The notes below the pieces were generated by a model. It saw only the letters and a program-made list of their open reading frames with translations. It ran no database searches and was not told where the DNA came from. Shown here piece by piece: positions 1 through 7,128 of a stretch of DNA of 7,667 nt. Numbering within the stretch: the stretch's first letter is position 1; each line of letters begins with the position of its first letter. A program made the translations under genes and the position numbers. Origin of the DNA: Spirochaeta sp. (GTDB lineage: Bacteria; Spirochaetota; Spirochaetia; DSM-2461); the NCBI GenBank assembly GCA_030592625.1, contig JAUVIY010000115.1, forward strand, positions 1 to 7,667. The letters are read 5' to 3'.

Positions 1-3000
1 AAAGGATCTTCGGCACAACCAAGGAGTGGGAGTGCTACTGCGGTAAGTTCAAATCGATCCGCTACAAGGGTGTCATCTGCGACCGTTGCGGAGTTGAAGT
101 GACACACTTCAAGGTACGCCGGGAGCGCATGGGTCATATTGAACTGGCCTCCCCTGTTTCTCATATCTGGTATTACCGTTCCGTCCCATCCAGAATGGGG
201 CTGCTTCTCGACCTCTCAATCGCGGCCCTGCGCAGTATCCTATACTACGAAAAGTATGTCGTTATCGAGCCGGGTGACACTGAACTGAAAATGATGCAGC
301 TCCTCACCGAAGAGGAGTTTGCCGAAGCCCGCGAGCGATTCGGGGTGAGCTTTACTGCCGGTATCGGCGCTGAGGCGGTCCGGACCCTCCTTGAGAACAT
401 GGATCTCGATGCCCTTTCGGCCGAGCTTCGGGTTACCATGGTTGAGAAAGGTGCTAAAGCTGATAAACGGCTGTTGAAGAGAATCGAGATTGTCGAAAAT
501 TTCCGGGATTCGGGTAACCGATCCGAATGGATGATTCTTGACGTCATCCCGGTAATCCCGCCTGAGCTGCGACCCATGGTTCAGCTCGACGGAGGCCGTT
601 TCGCTACCAGTGATCTGAACGACCTCTATCGCCGTGTCATCAATCGGAACAACCGTCTGAAGAGACTCATGTCCCTGAACGCCCCGGATATTATCATTCG
701 CAATGAGAAGCGGATGCTTCAGGAAGCGGTAGATGCACTCTTTGATAATACCAAGAAAAAGAAAGTGGTGAAGGGTGCCTCCAATCGCCCGCTTAAGTCC
801 CTTTCCGATCTACTCAAGGGCAAACAGGGGCGATTCCGGCAGAATCTGTTGGGTAAGCGCGTCGATTATTCGGGTCGTTCGGTTATCGTCGTCGGTCCCA
901 GACTGAAACTGCATCAATGCGGTCTGCCCACCAAGATGGCCCTGGAACTTTTCAAGCCCTTCATCATGAAGAAGCTGGTAGAGAAGGACGTCGTTTATAA
1001 CATCAAGAAAGCCAAATCCCTGGTTGAGCAGGAAACCCCTGAAGTCTGGTCCGTTCTGGACGAGGTTGTTCGTGAGCATCCTGTCCTTCTCAACCGTGCA
1101 CCGACCCTTCATCGCCTGGGTATCCAGGCTTTCGAGCCTGTGCTCGTGGAAGGCAAGGCCATACAGCTCCATCCACTGGTTTGCCATGCCTATAATGCCG
1201 ACTTCGACGGCGACCAGATGGCCGTTCATGTTCCCCTCACCCAGGCCGCACAGATAGAGTGCTGGACTCTGATGCTTGCGGATACAAACCTGTTGAACCC
1301 TGCTAATGGTCAGCCGGTTGTTTTCCCCTCCCAGGACATGGTTATAGGACTCTATTCTCTCACCAAGGACCGGCCGGGAGCGAAAGGTGAAGGACGCTAT
1401 TTCAGCTCTCTCGAAGAAGTGATGATGTCCGTCGATGGCGGGTTTGTATCATGGAACACCTTGATCAACGTCAAGGTCAATGAGGAATGGATTAACACCA
1501 CTCCCGGTCGTGTCGTTTTCAATGACAGGCTTCCCGAAGGCGTTGAATTTGTCAATGAAACACTGAGTGACAAAGGCATTAGAAGTCTTGTTATGCGTTC
1601 ATTCAAGGATTACGGCAACTATATTACCGTCCAGCTGCTTGATTCCCTGAAAAATATCGGATTCGAGTATGCTACGAAAATGGGAACCACCATCGGTATG
1701 GACGACATTCTGGTTCCCGACGAGAAGAAGGGGCTCATCGATTCTGCAAACGGTGAGGTCGATAAGATTCAGACCCAGTACCGTGACGGACATATCACCT
1801 CGGAAGAGCGGTACAACCGCGTTATCGAGGTTTGGGGCAAAACCAACGAAGAACTGGCCAATGTGATGATGGATCACCTGAAAAATGATCAGGACTGGTT
1901 CAACAACGTCTACATGATGGCCGACTCCGGAGCTCGTGGTTCCAGAAACCAGATCCGGCAGCTGGCTGGTATGCGGGGCCTGATGGCCAAACCCTCGGGG
2001 GATATTATCGAGCTTCCTATCCGGTCAAACTTCAAAGAGGGTTTGTCGGTTATCGAGTTTTTCATATCCACCAACGGTGCCCGTAAAGGACTGGCGGATA
2101 CGGCACTCAAGACGGCGGATGCCGGATACCTCACCCGTCGACTCGTGGACATTGCCCAGGACGTCGTAATAAATATGGACGACTGCGGTACCATCAATGG
2201 TATCGATGTTATAGCCCTGAAGGACGGTGAGGAAATAGTCGAGTCACTGTCCGATCGCATCATGGGTCGTTTTACACTTGAACAGGTGAAGCATCCTATT
2301 ACCGGAGATCTCCTTGTAGATGTGAACCAGGAGATTACAGATGAGATTGCCCTCGAAATCGAAGAACTCGGCATCGAAAGCGTCAGGGTTCGAACCGTGC
2401 TTACATGTGAAGCTCAGCACGGAGTCTGTATAAAGTGTTACGGCCGGAACCTGGCTACACACAGAACGACGGATATCGGTGAGGCGGTAGGTATCATCGC
2501 CGCCCAGTCCATCGGACAGCCCGGTACGCAGCTGACCATGAGAACCTTCCATGTTGGTGGTACGGCGAGCACCATTACCGAAGAAAATCGTGTTGCCAAG
2601 CATTATCCCCTCCTGGTAAGGGAAATCCACGGTATTGCAGTGCCCCTGGATAATGGCCGGCAGCTCTTCACACGAAAGGGTTTTCTGAAGGTGGCCCGAG
2701 TCCTGTCGGAAATCGAAACCAAAAAGGGAGATGATATAAACCCGAAAGATGGAGACAAGGTCACCAAGGGTGAGGCGATCCTCGAACGCAAAGGCAAGAT
2801 CGTCAATGCCGAAGAGAATGCCTTCGTTGTTCTACAGAAAAATAGAATCCTCCTTGTGGCTCAGGATGAGAAAGTGGAAATCAGAAACGGTTCCACAGTA
2901 CTCATCACCGAGGGGCATATCGCGAAAGCCGATGAATCTCTGGCTATCTTCGACCCCTTCAGCGAGCCCATTATCGCCGAAGTGGACGGCAAGGTGAAAT

Positions 3001-4106
3001 TCGAGGATATCATTCCCGGTACGACCCTCCGCGAGGAAATCAACGAGGATACGGGTAATATTGAGAAGAAAATCACAGATACCTCAGCGGATACCCTGCA
3101 GCCCAGGATTTCCATCGTTGATGAAGACGGTACCGGTCTTCAGGATTACTATCTGCCGGAGAACTCCTACCTCAACATTGAGGACGGAGTTGAAATCAAG
3201 GCCGGTCAGACCCTCGCCAAGATGCTGAAAGAGAGCCAGAAGACCCAGGATATCACCGGTGGTCTTCCCCGGGTCGGCGAGCTTTTCGAAGCCAGGAGGC
3301 CGAAGGATTCCGCTATCCTGTCCCGCATCAGTGGAACGGTGGAATTCGAGGGCATCAGCAAGGGTAAGCGGATTATCACGGTTATTGATCCGTATGCAAA
3401 TCAGATAAAGCATCTGGTTCCCATGGGACGTCATCTTCTGGTAAGAAACGGCGACCCGGTCGAAGCCGCCGAACCTCTCTGTGACGGCCCCATGGATCCA
3501 CATGATGTTCTGGAAATCCAGGGTGAAAACGCACTGCAGCAGTTCCTGGTTGACGAAGTGCAGGAAGTCTACCGGATGCAGGGTGTAAACATTAACGACA
3601 AGCATATCGGTGTCATCATCAGGCAGATGATGCGCAAAGTCGAGATTATTGACGTGGGCGATACGAACTTCATTTTCGGACAGCAGGTGGATAAATATCA
3701 GTTTCGGACCCAGAACGAGAAGGTGATGAGGGAAGGAGGGCAGCCATCCATGGCCAAGCCTCTGCTCCTCGGTATCACCAGAGCGTCGCTGAATATCGAC
3801 AGCTGGATTTCCGCCGCCAGTTTCCAGGAAACGACCCGGGTGCTTACCAACGCCGCTATTGCCGGTGATGTGGATACCCTGAGGGGTCTGAAGGAGAACG
3901 TGGTTATCGGACACATCATCCCCGCAGGTACCGGTATGCACAAATACAGGGATCTGAAATTGTTCACCAAAGATACTGAAGACCTGGATGCCCATGTGGC
4001 GAACATACTGGAACAGCGGCGCCGGGAAGCGGAGCTGCTGGATGGGGAAGACGGTATTGAACCGGTCCCTGCGGAAGTGCCCCGGAGTTCCGGATCATCG
4101 GGATAA
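1..4106 (+). CDS. rpoC: DNA-directed RNA polymerase subunit beta' (5' partial)
   Basis: This gene encodes the largest subunit of core RNA polymerase, which carries the catalytic magnesium site. The reading frame is open from base 3, so the true start lies upstream; alignment to E. coli suggests about 55-60 residues are missing. The GTG at 99 is an internal valine. Counting visible residues, the N-terminal zinc site is C11, C13, C26 and C29. The catalytic NADFDGD motif is at 398-404 (1194-1214) and the bridge helix at about 683-718. The second zinc site is C728, C802, C809 and C812. The trigger loop begins near H850 (2550) and resumes at DITGGLPR (3249). About 230 residues lie between, matching an SI3-type insert, somewhat longer than in E. 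coli. The C-terminus keeps [12 protein letters not shown] and ends in a Ser/Gly-rich tail. I see no frameshift. rpoB is expected directly upstream. Confidence 0.98.
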   Translation, partial: RIFGTTKEWECYCGKFKSIRYKGVICDRCGVEVTHFKVRRERMGHIELASPVSHIWYYRSVPSRMGLLLDLSIAALRSILYYEKYVVIEPGDTELKMMQLLTEEEFAEARERFGVSFTAGIGAEAVRTLLENMDLDALSAELRVTMVEKGAKADKRLLKRIEIVENFRDSGNRSEWMILDVIPVIPPELRPMVQLDGGRFATSDLNDLYRRVINRNNRLKRLMSLNAPDIIIRNEKRMLQEAVDALFDNTKKKKVVKGASNRPLKSLSDLLKGKQGRFRQNLLGKRVDYSGRSVIVVGPRLKLHQCGLPTKMALELFKPFIMKKLVEKDVVYNIKKAKSLVEQETPEVWSVLDEVVREHPVLLNRAPTLHRLGIQAFEPVLVEGKAIQLHPLVCHAYNADFDGDQMAVHVPLTQAAQIECWTLMLADTNLLNPANGQPVVFPSQDMVIGLYSLTKDRPGAKGEGRYFSSLEEVMMSVDGGFVSWNTLINVKVNEEWINTTPGRVVFNDRLPEGVEFVNETLSDKGIRSLVMRSFKDYGNYITVQLLDSLKNIGFEYATKMGTTIGMDDILVPDEKKGLIDSANGEVDKIQTQYRDGHITSEERYNRVIEVWGKTNEELANVMMDHLKNDQDWFNNVYMMADSGARGSRNQIRQLAGMRGLMAKPSGDIIELPIRSNFKEGLSVIEFFISTNGARKGLADTALKTADAGYLTRRLVDIAQDVVINMDDCGTINGIDVIALKDGEEIVESLSDRIMGRFTLEQVKHPITGDLLVDVNQEITDEIALEIEELGIESVRVRTVLTCEAQHGVCIKCYGRNLATHRTTDIGEAVGIIAAQSIGQPGTQLTMRTFHVGGTASTITEENRVAKHYPLLVREIHGIAVPLDNGRQLFTRKGFLKVARVLSEIETKKGDDINPKDGDKVTKGEAILERKGKIVNAEENAFVVLQKNRILLVAQDEKVEIRNGSTVLITEGHIAKADESLAIFDPFSEPIIAEVDGKVKFEDIIPGTTLREEINEDTGNIEKKITDTSADTLQPRISIVDEDGTGLQDYYLPENSYLNIEDGVEIKAGQTLAKMLKESQKTQDITGGLPRVGELFEARRPKDSAILSRISGTVEFEGISKGKRIITVIDPYANQIKHLVPMGRHLLVRNGDPVEAAEPLCDGPMDPHDVLEIQGENALQQFLVDEVQEVYRMQGVNINDKHIGVIIRQMMRKVEIIDVGDTNFIFGQQVDKYQFRTQNEKVMREGGQPSMAKPLLLGITRASLNIDSWISAASFQETTRVLTNAAIAGDVDTLRGLKENVVIGHIIPAGTGMHKYRDLKLFTKDTEDLDAHVANILEQRRREAELLDGEDGIEPVPAEVPRSSGSSG

Positions 4107-4118
4107 ATGATGAAATTA

Positions 4119-4141
4119 TGGAGGGTGTAAAGCACTCTTCA
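4119..4141 (+). other. Weak hairpin just after rpoC
   Basis: A 9-bp stem with two G-U pairs and a 5-base loop (TAAAG, 4128-4132) lies 12 bases after the rpoC stop codon. No T-run follows, so it does not look like an intrinsic terminator. It may be chance, or a processing or 3'-end stabilising structure. Read-through from rpoC into rpsL therefore remains likely. Confidence 0.3.
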
Positions 4142-4160
4142 GATTACATGTTTCCCGGTA

Positions 4161-4189
4161 TTGACCTTTAGGGAGCAAACCGCTAATAT
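4161..4189 (+). promoter_or_regulatory. Candidate sigma70 promoter for rpsL-rpsG
   Basis: A -35 box TTGACC (4161-4166, five of six consensus bases) and a -10 box TAATAT (4184-4189, four of six) are separated by exactly 17 bp. Transcription would start near 4196, giving a leader of about 45 bases before the rpsL start. It lies in the rpoC-rpsL spacer, where a separate promoter would let S12 and S7 be made independently of RNA polymerase. The box match and spacing are seen directly; activity is inferred. Confidence 0.6.
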
Positions 4190-4241
4190 CTGCGTGCTTC
4201 GGGGACTTGAGCCGATAGCATTATGAGGAGTTGACGCATAA

Positions 4242-4616
4242 ATGCCGACTATTAATCAACTAGTGAGAAAAGGACGAAAGTCTTCGGTCAAGAAGACCAA
4301 CTCACCGGCTCTGCAGTCCTGCCCCCAGAAGAGGGGTGTATGTACTCGCGTTATGACCATTACACCCAAGAAGCCCAATTCCGCCCTTCGGAAGGTCGCT
4401 CGTGTTCGCCTATCCAACGGGATCGAGGTTACCGCCTATATCCCCGGCGTCGGACATAATTTGCAGGAACATTCTGTGGTTTGTATCCGTGGTGGCAGAG
4501 TTAAGGATCTTCCTGGTGTCCGATATCACATCGTTCGCGGTACCAAAGATACTCTGGGAGTCGACGGCCGCAAGCAGGCCCGGTCCAAATACGGGACCAA
4601 GAAGCCCAAGGCGTAG
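4242..4616 (+). CDS. rpsL: 30S ribosomal protein S12
   Basis: S12 sits at the decoding centre of the small subunit and helps set translational accuracy. The 124-residue product is collinear with E. coli S12 over its full length. It keeps [10 protein letters not shown] (27-36), [12 protein letters not shown] (41-52), GHNLQEHSV (71-79) and [13 protein letters not shown]. Lys43 and Lys88, whose replacement gives streptomycin resistance, are both unchanged. Asp89, the residue that is beta-methylthiolated in many bacteria, is also present. The ATG at 4242 is preceded by GAGGAG (4225-4230), 11 bases away, a slightly long spacing. It is first in an rpsL-rpsG pair with its own candidate promoter upstream. 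Nothing in it looks unusual. Confidence 0.98.
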   Translation: MPTINQLVRKGRKSSVKKTNSPALQSCPQKRGVCTRVMTITPKKPNSALRKVARVRLSNGIEVTAYIPGVGHNLQEHSVVCIRGGRVKDLPGVRYHIVRGTKDTLGVDGRKQARSKYGTKKPKA

Positions 4617-4624
4617 AGGGACGT

Positions 4625-5095
4625 ATGTCGAGAAGAAGAGAAACCCCCGTACGACCCGTTGATGCGGATCCACGATATGGAAGCAAGGTTGTTACGAAGT
4701 TCGTTAACCGCATGATGCTTCAGGGTAAGAAATCAACGAGCTACCATAACGTTTACGGCGCCATGACCATCGTCAGCGAAAAATCCGATAAAGAGCCGCT
4801 TGAGGTTTTTCTCAAGGCTGTTGATAACGTGAAACCCATGGTGGAAGTCAAATCCCGCCGTGTCGGTGGTTCAACCTACCAGGTGCCTATTGAGGTGCGT
4901 GAATCCAGGCGAGAGGCTTTGGCTATGCGCTGGATTATCAATGCGGCCCGGGGCCGGAATGGTAGAAGTATGAAAGAGAAATTGAGCGCCGAGTTGCTCG
5001 ATGCGTTCAATTCCACGGGCGTCGCCTTCAAGAAGAAGGAAGATACCCATAGGATGGCGGAAGCCAATAAAGCGTTCAGCAACTACAAGTGGTAG
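4625..5095 (+). CDS. rpsG: 30S ribosomal protein S7
   Basis: S7 is a primary 16S rRNA-binding protein that starts assembly of the 30S head and lies near the exit-site tRNA. The product is 156 residues, the usual length. It carries the family core [15 protein letters not shown] (about 74-88), then ALAMRWI (about 99-105) and the C-terminal [10 protein letters not shown]. The start is 8 bp after the rpsL stop. Its purine-rich Shine-Dalgarno stretch (GAGGG, 4616-4620) overlaps the rpsL stop codon, so translational coupling to rpsL is likely. In E. coli S7 represses its own operon by binding a hairpin in a spacer of roughly 100 bases between these genes; no room exists for that here. The stop TAG is followed directly by an in-frame TGA. 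Confidence 0.98.
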   Translation: MSRRRETPVRPVDADPRYGSKVVTKFVNRMMLQGKKSTSYHNVYGAMTIVSEKSDKEPLEVFLKAVDNVKPMVEVKSRRVGGSTYQVPIEVRESRREALAMRWIINAARGRNGRSMKEKLSAELLDAFNSTGVAFKKKEDTHRMAEANKAFSNYKW

Positions 5096-5141
5096 TGACT
5101 GAGCAGCGATCCGATCAGCCTTAAGGGTTGAGAGGACGCAG

Positions 5142-5286
5142 TCCCGGACGGTGAGTTGATCCACCCGGGATGTGTGAGAGATCGGTTGATCCTGCGGGTT
5201 ATCCGATCGGACCCCTCGCGGAACGCCCCGCAGCTCAGCTGTCGGGCCTCTTTCGGGCGAGGATGATCTTTCCGGACGGTACGTTG
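5142..5286 (+). repeat. Imperfect direct repeat, 17 bp, two copies
   Basis: The copy at 5142-5158 and the copy at 5270-5286 match at 14 of 17 positions and share the core CCGGACGGT. They are 128 bp apart within the G+C-rich half of the gap. The first copy also forms the 5' arm of the hairpin 5142-5170. Two short imperfect copies could be chance in G+C-rich DNA. Confidence 0.35.
5180..5208 (+). other. Long imperfect hairpin in the rpsG-tuf gap
   Basis: Arms 5180-5192 and 5196-5208 pair over 13 positions with two G-U pairs, one T-T mismatch and a 3-base loop (TGC). Six uninterrupted pairs GATCGG/CCGATC form its base. The same hexamers occur elsewhere: CCGATC at 5111-5116 and GATCGG at 5205-5210, so alternative pairings are possible. 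It is the longest stem I find in the first half of the gap. No T-run follows, so it is not a terminator. Function is unknown. Confidence 0.5.
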
Positions 5287-5297
5287 TCGGACGAACC

Positions 5298-5310
5298 GGG
5301 GCGCAGCCCC
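5298..5310 (+). other. Short G+C-rich hairpin
   Basis: GGGGC (5298-5302) and GCCCC (5306-5310) flank a 3-base loop, and the outer CC/GG (5296-5297 with 5312-5313) can extend the stem past one bulged A. The pyrimidine-rich tract starts about 28 bases later, too far for a standard intrinsic terminator. It could slow transcription or end a processed rpsL-rpsG transcript. Confidence 0.35.
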
Positions 5311-5436
5311 AGGCGAATGACGGACGATATCGGCGGTAAGTCTTCTTCTTTCTCGGGATGTGCGGATTTTCTGTGCATTCGAGCCCGTCTGAATTGTTTC
5401 CGTGAGCATGGGTCATCTCATTAATACTGTTAAGAC

Positions 5437-5460
5437 GGTATTGGCGTTTACGCCGGTATC
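5437..5460 (+). other. 10-bp hairpin upstream of tuf
   Basis: Arms 5437-5446 and 5451-5460 pair fully as RNA over 10 positions, with three G-U pairs and the loop TTTA. The top of the stem is GGCG/CGCC. The sequence TTCTT follows, which is only a poor U-tract, so this could be a weak terminator or part of a tuf leader. It ends 85 bases before the tuf start. Confidence 0.45.
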
Positions 5461-5490
5461 TTCTTGATCGTGTGCCGTCAGGCAGACATG

Positions 5491-5510
5491 GGCAATTTCT
5501 AATAGTTGCC
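5491..5510 (+). promoter_or_regulatory. Inverted repeat around a -10-like hexamer, upstream of tuf
   Basis: GGCAATT (5491-5497) and AGTTGCC (5504-5510) pair over 7 positions with one G-U and a 6-base loop. The loop region is TCTAAT (5498-5503), five of six matches to the sigma70 -10 box. The expected -35 position (5475-5480, CCGTCA) matches only three bases. It may be the tuf promoter with a flanking operator-like repeat, or a hairpin in a longer tuf leader. The evidence does not separate these. Confidence 0.25.
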
Positions 5511-5533
5511 AATTCATTTTCCCGTGTAGCCGT

Positions 5534-5540
5534 AGGAGGA
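5534..5540 (+). promoter_or_regulatory. Strong tuf ribosome binding site
   Basis: AGGAGGA lies 5 bases before the ATG at 5546. It is the closest match to the anti-Shine-Dalgarno sequence among the genes here, better than the sites of rpsL, rpsG, rpsJ and rplC. This fits the very high synthesis rate expected for EF-Tu. Confidence 0.85.
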
Positions 5541-5545
5541 TTTTC

Positions 5546-6733
5546 ATGGCTAAGGAGAAATTCGAGAGGACGAAGCCGCATATCAATGTCGGTACTATCG
5601 GCCACGTTGATCACGGTAAGACTACCCTGACTGCTGCCCTTACCATGTTCAGTGCAGCAAAATTGGGCGGTAAAGTGATGAGCTACGAGGATATCGACAA
5701 CGCCCCTGAAGAAAAGGCGCGCGGTATCACCATCAATACACGTCACGTTGAGTATGAGACCGAGAAACGTCACTACGCTCATGTTGACTGTCCGGGACAT
5801 GCCGACTACATCAATAACATGATTACCGGTGCAGCTCAGATGGACGGTGCCGTTCTTCTGGTGGCTGCCGACTCCGGCCCGGAACCCCAGACTCGTGAGC
5901 ATATCCTGCTCGCCCGTCAGGTCGGCGTTCCCAAGCTGATCGTGTATTTGAACAAAATGGATCTGGCCGACCCCGAACTGGTCGAACTGGTTGAAATGGA
6001 AGTTCGTGAACTGCTCGATGAGTACAAATTTCCCGGTGATGAGATTCCTATTATCAAGGGAAGTGCCTTCGAGGCCATGACGAATATCGATGATGCCGAT
6101 AAGACCGTCAGCATTGTGGAACTTCTGGAAGCCATGGACACGTACTTTCCCATTCCCGAACGTGCTGTTGATAAGCCGTTCCTGATGCCCATCGAGGATG
6201 TGTTCTCCATTTCCGGTCGCGGTACTGTTGTAACCGGTCGTATTGAGGCCGGTATTATTCATGTCGGTGACGAAGTAGCGATTATCGGAATCAAGGAAAC
6301 TCAGAAGACCGTCTGTACCGGTGTAGAGATGTTCAACAAACTGCTGGATGAGGGCCAGGCCGGTGATAACATCGGTGCGCTTCTTCGCGGTATCGACAAG
6401 AATGCCGTTGAGCGTGGACAGGTTCTGGCAAAGCCCGGTTCCATCAACCCCCACGCCAAGTTCAAGGCAGCAGTTTATGTCCTTACCAAGGAAGAGGGCG
6501 GCCGTCATAATCCGTTCTTCAGTGGATACCGGCCTCAGTTCTACTTCCGGACCACCGATATTACCGGTACCGTAACTTTACCTGAGGAAAAGCAGATGGT
6601 TATGCCTGGTGATAACACCGAAATAATCGTCGAATTGATTCACCCCATCGCAATGGATCCCGGTTTACGGTTCGCCATTCGCGAAGGCGGTCGTACTGTT
6701 GCTTCCGGTCAGGTGACCGAGGTAACGGAGTAA
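5546..6733 (+). CDS. tuf: Translation elongation factor Tu
   Basis: EF-Tu is the GTPase that brings aminoacyl-tRNA to the ribosomal A site in the cytoplasm. The 395-residue product has a normal length and all G motifs: GHVDHGKT (19-26), RGITIN with Thr62, DCPGH (81-85) with catalytic His85, NKMD (136-139) and GSA (172-174). Domains 2 and 3 follow, with [17 protein letters not shown] and the ending ASGQVTE. Compared with E. coli, position 113 is Glu instead of Met ([10 protein letters not shown]) and position 90 is Asn instead of Lys. Both are near switch II and the EF-Ts contact surface; I cannot tell how common they are in spirochaetes. The gene follows a long gap and precedes a terminator-like hairpin, so it is probably partly its own transcription unit. 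Confidence 0.98.
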   Translation: MAKEKFERTKPHINVGTIGHVDHGKTTLTAALTMFSAAKLGGKVMSYEDIDNAPEEKARGITINTRHVEYETEKRHYAHVDCPGHADYINNMITGAAQMDGAVLLVAADSGPEPQTREHILLARQVGVPKLIVYLNKMDLADPELVELVEMEVRELLDEYKFPGDEIPIIKGSAFEAMTNIDDADKTVSIVELLEAMDTYFPIPERAVDKPFLMPIEDVFSISGRGTVVTGRIEAGIIHVGDEVAIIGIKETQKTVCTGVEMFNKLLDEGQAGDNIGALLRGIDKNAVERGQVLAKPGSINPHAKFKAAVYVLTKEEGGRHNPFFSGYRPQFYFRTTDITGTVTLPEEKQMVMPGDNTEIIVELIHPIAMDPGLRFAIREGGRTVASGQVTEVTE

Positions 6734-6755
6734 AAACCCAAATATTTTGAGTGAG

Positions 6756-6789
6756 GACCCCGCCGCCTGCTGGTGACGGGGTCGCTTTT
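6756..6789 (+). terminator. Terminator-like hairpin between tuf and rpsJ
   Basis: GACCCCG (6756-6762) pairs perfectly with CGGGGTC (6777-6783). After one C-A mismatch, 6764-6767 pairs with 6772-6775 around the loop TGCT. GC and then four T bases (6786-6789) follow. This has the form of a Rho-independent terminator with a short, imperfect U-tract, so partial read-through is likely. The rpsJ Shine-Dalgarno sequence GAGGAG (6790-6795) begins on the very next base. No promoter is evident between it and rpsJ, which argues that S10-cluster transcription comes through it. Confidence 0.7.
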
Positions 6790-6803
6790 GAGGAGCAAGG
6801 ACA

Positions 6804-7106
6804 ATGGAGAAAATACGCGTACGGCTCAGAGGCTTTGACGTAGAATTGATAGAGCAGAGCGCGCGGGCCATTGTGGATACTGTGCAGAAACAGGGCACTA
6901 AGGTGTCGGGGCCGGTACCCCTTCCTACGAGGATTAACAAGTATACCGTTCTTAAGTCGCCCTTTGTAAACAAAAAATCGCGTGAACAGTTTGAAATGCG
7001 GACGCATAAAAGACTGATCGATATCCTTGAACCCACCTCTGCTGTCATGGATGCCCTAATGAAGCTCGAGCTTCCCGCTGGTGTTGATGTAGAGATCAAG
7101 CAGTAG
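6804..7106 (+). CDS. rpsJ: 30S ribosomal protein S10
   Basis: S10 is a 30S head protein; in E. coli it also binds NusB in transcription antitermination. The 100-residue product matches the family end to end: an N-terminal strand [10 protein letters not shown] (3-12), GPVPLPTR (36-43), the extended loop [18 protein letters not shown] (47-64), RTHKRL and the C-terminal LPAGVDVEI. The start ATG at 6804 follows GAGGAG (6790-6795) by 8 bases. AAGGA (6797-6801) is too close to be the main site. It is the first gene of the S10 cluster, 70 bp after tuf and directly after the terminator-like hairpin. rplC begins 22 bp downstream. No unusual residues stand out. Confidence 0.98.
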   Translation: MEKIRVRLRGFDVELIEQSARAIVDTVQKQGTKVSGPVPLPTRINKYTVLKSPFVNKKSREQFEMRTHKRLIDILEPTSAVMDALMKLELPAGVDVEIKQ

Positions 7107-7128
7107 GGTCAGGGAACGGAGCAATAAC

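Larger units (their letters stand above)
5096..5545 (+). other. 450-bp gene-free gap between rpsG and tuf
   Basis: No frame in this interval gives a protein I recognise, and I find no tRNA, rRNA or insertion sequence in it. By hand count 5101-5340 is about 63% G+C and 5341-5545 about 46%, so composition changes near 5340. The first part contains hairpins at 5115-5131, 5142-5170, 5180-5208, an outer 6-bp pairing 5214-5219 with 5257-5262, and 5298-5310. A pyrimidine-rich tract (5341-5354) follows. The second part has hairpins at 5437-5460, 5473-5484 and 5491-5510, then the tuf ribosome binding site. Many bacteria have fusA here; I see no fusA remnant. It could be a structured tuf leader, an rpsG 3' region or a small RNA. 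Confidence 0.6.

Noticed and set aside
99..101. GTG at 99 as the rpoC start
   Set aside because: The frame is open back to base 3 and encodes the conserved N-terminal zinc site of beta', so this GTG is an internal valine.
3084..3995. Minus-strand open frame of 303 codons inside rpoC
   Set aside because: It is wholly opposite conserved rpoC sequence, and its translation shows no recognisable domain. It is a shadow of coding bias.
4107..4130. Seven-codon frame (MMKLWRV) right after the rpoC stop, a possible leader peptide
   Set aside because: It lies upstream of the candidate rpsL promoter, has no run of regulatory codons and no terminator downstream. Chance explains it.
5093..5098. Tandem in-frame stops TAG TGA at the end of rpsG
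   Set aside because: Real, but such double stops arise often by chance and do not need a special explanation.
5170..5424. Plus-strand frame of 84 codons in the rpsG-tuf gap, and minus-strand frame 5083-5409
   Set aside because: Neither has a Shine-Dalgarno sequence or a recognisable product. Their length is expected in G+C-rich noncoding DNA, where stop codons are rarer.
5394..5427. TTGTTT (5394-5399) with TAATAC (5422-5427) as the tuf promoter
   Set aside because: The spacer would be 22 bp, too long for a sigma70 promoter, and no other -35 fits this -10.
4871..6508. Long minus-strand open frame (545 codons) across the end of rpsG, the gap and most of tuf
   Set aside because: It lies opposite two highly conserved genes, and the translation resembles no family I know. 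Its length over tuf is explained by biased codon use in a highly expressed gene, and I see no convincing start context.
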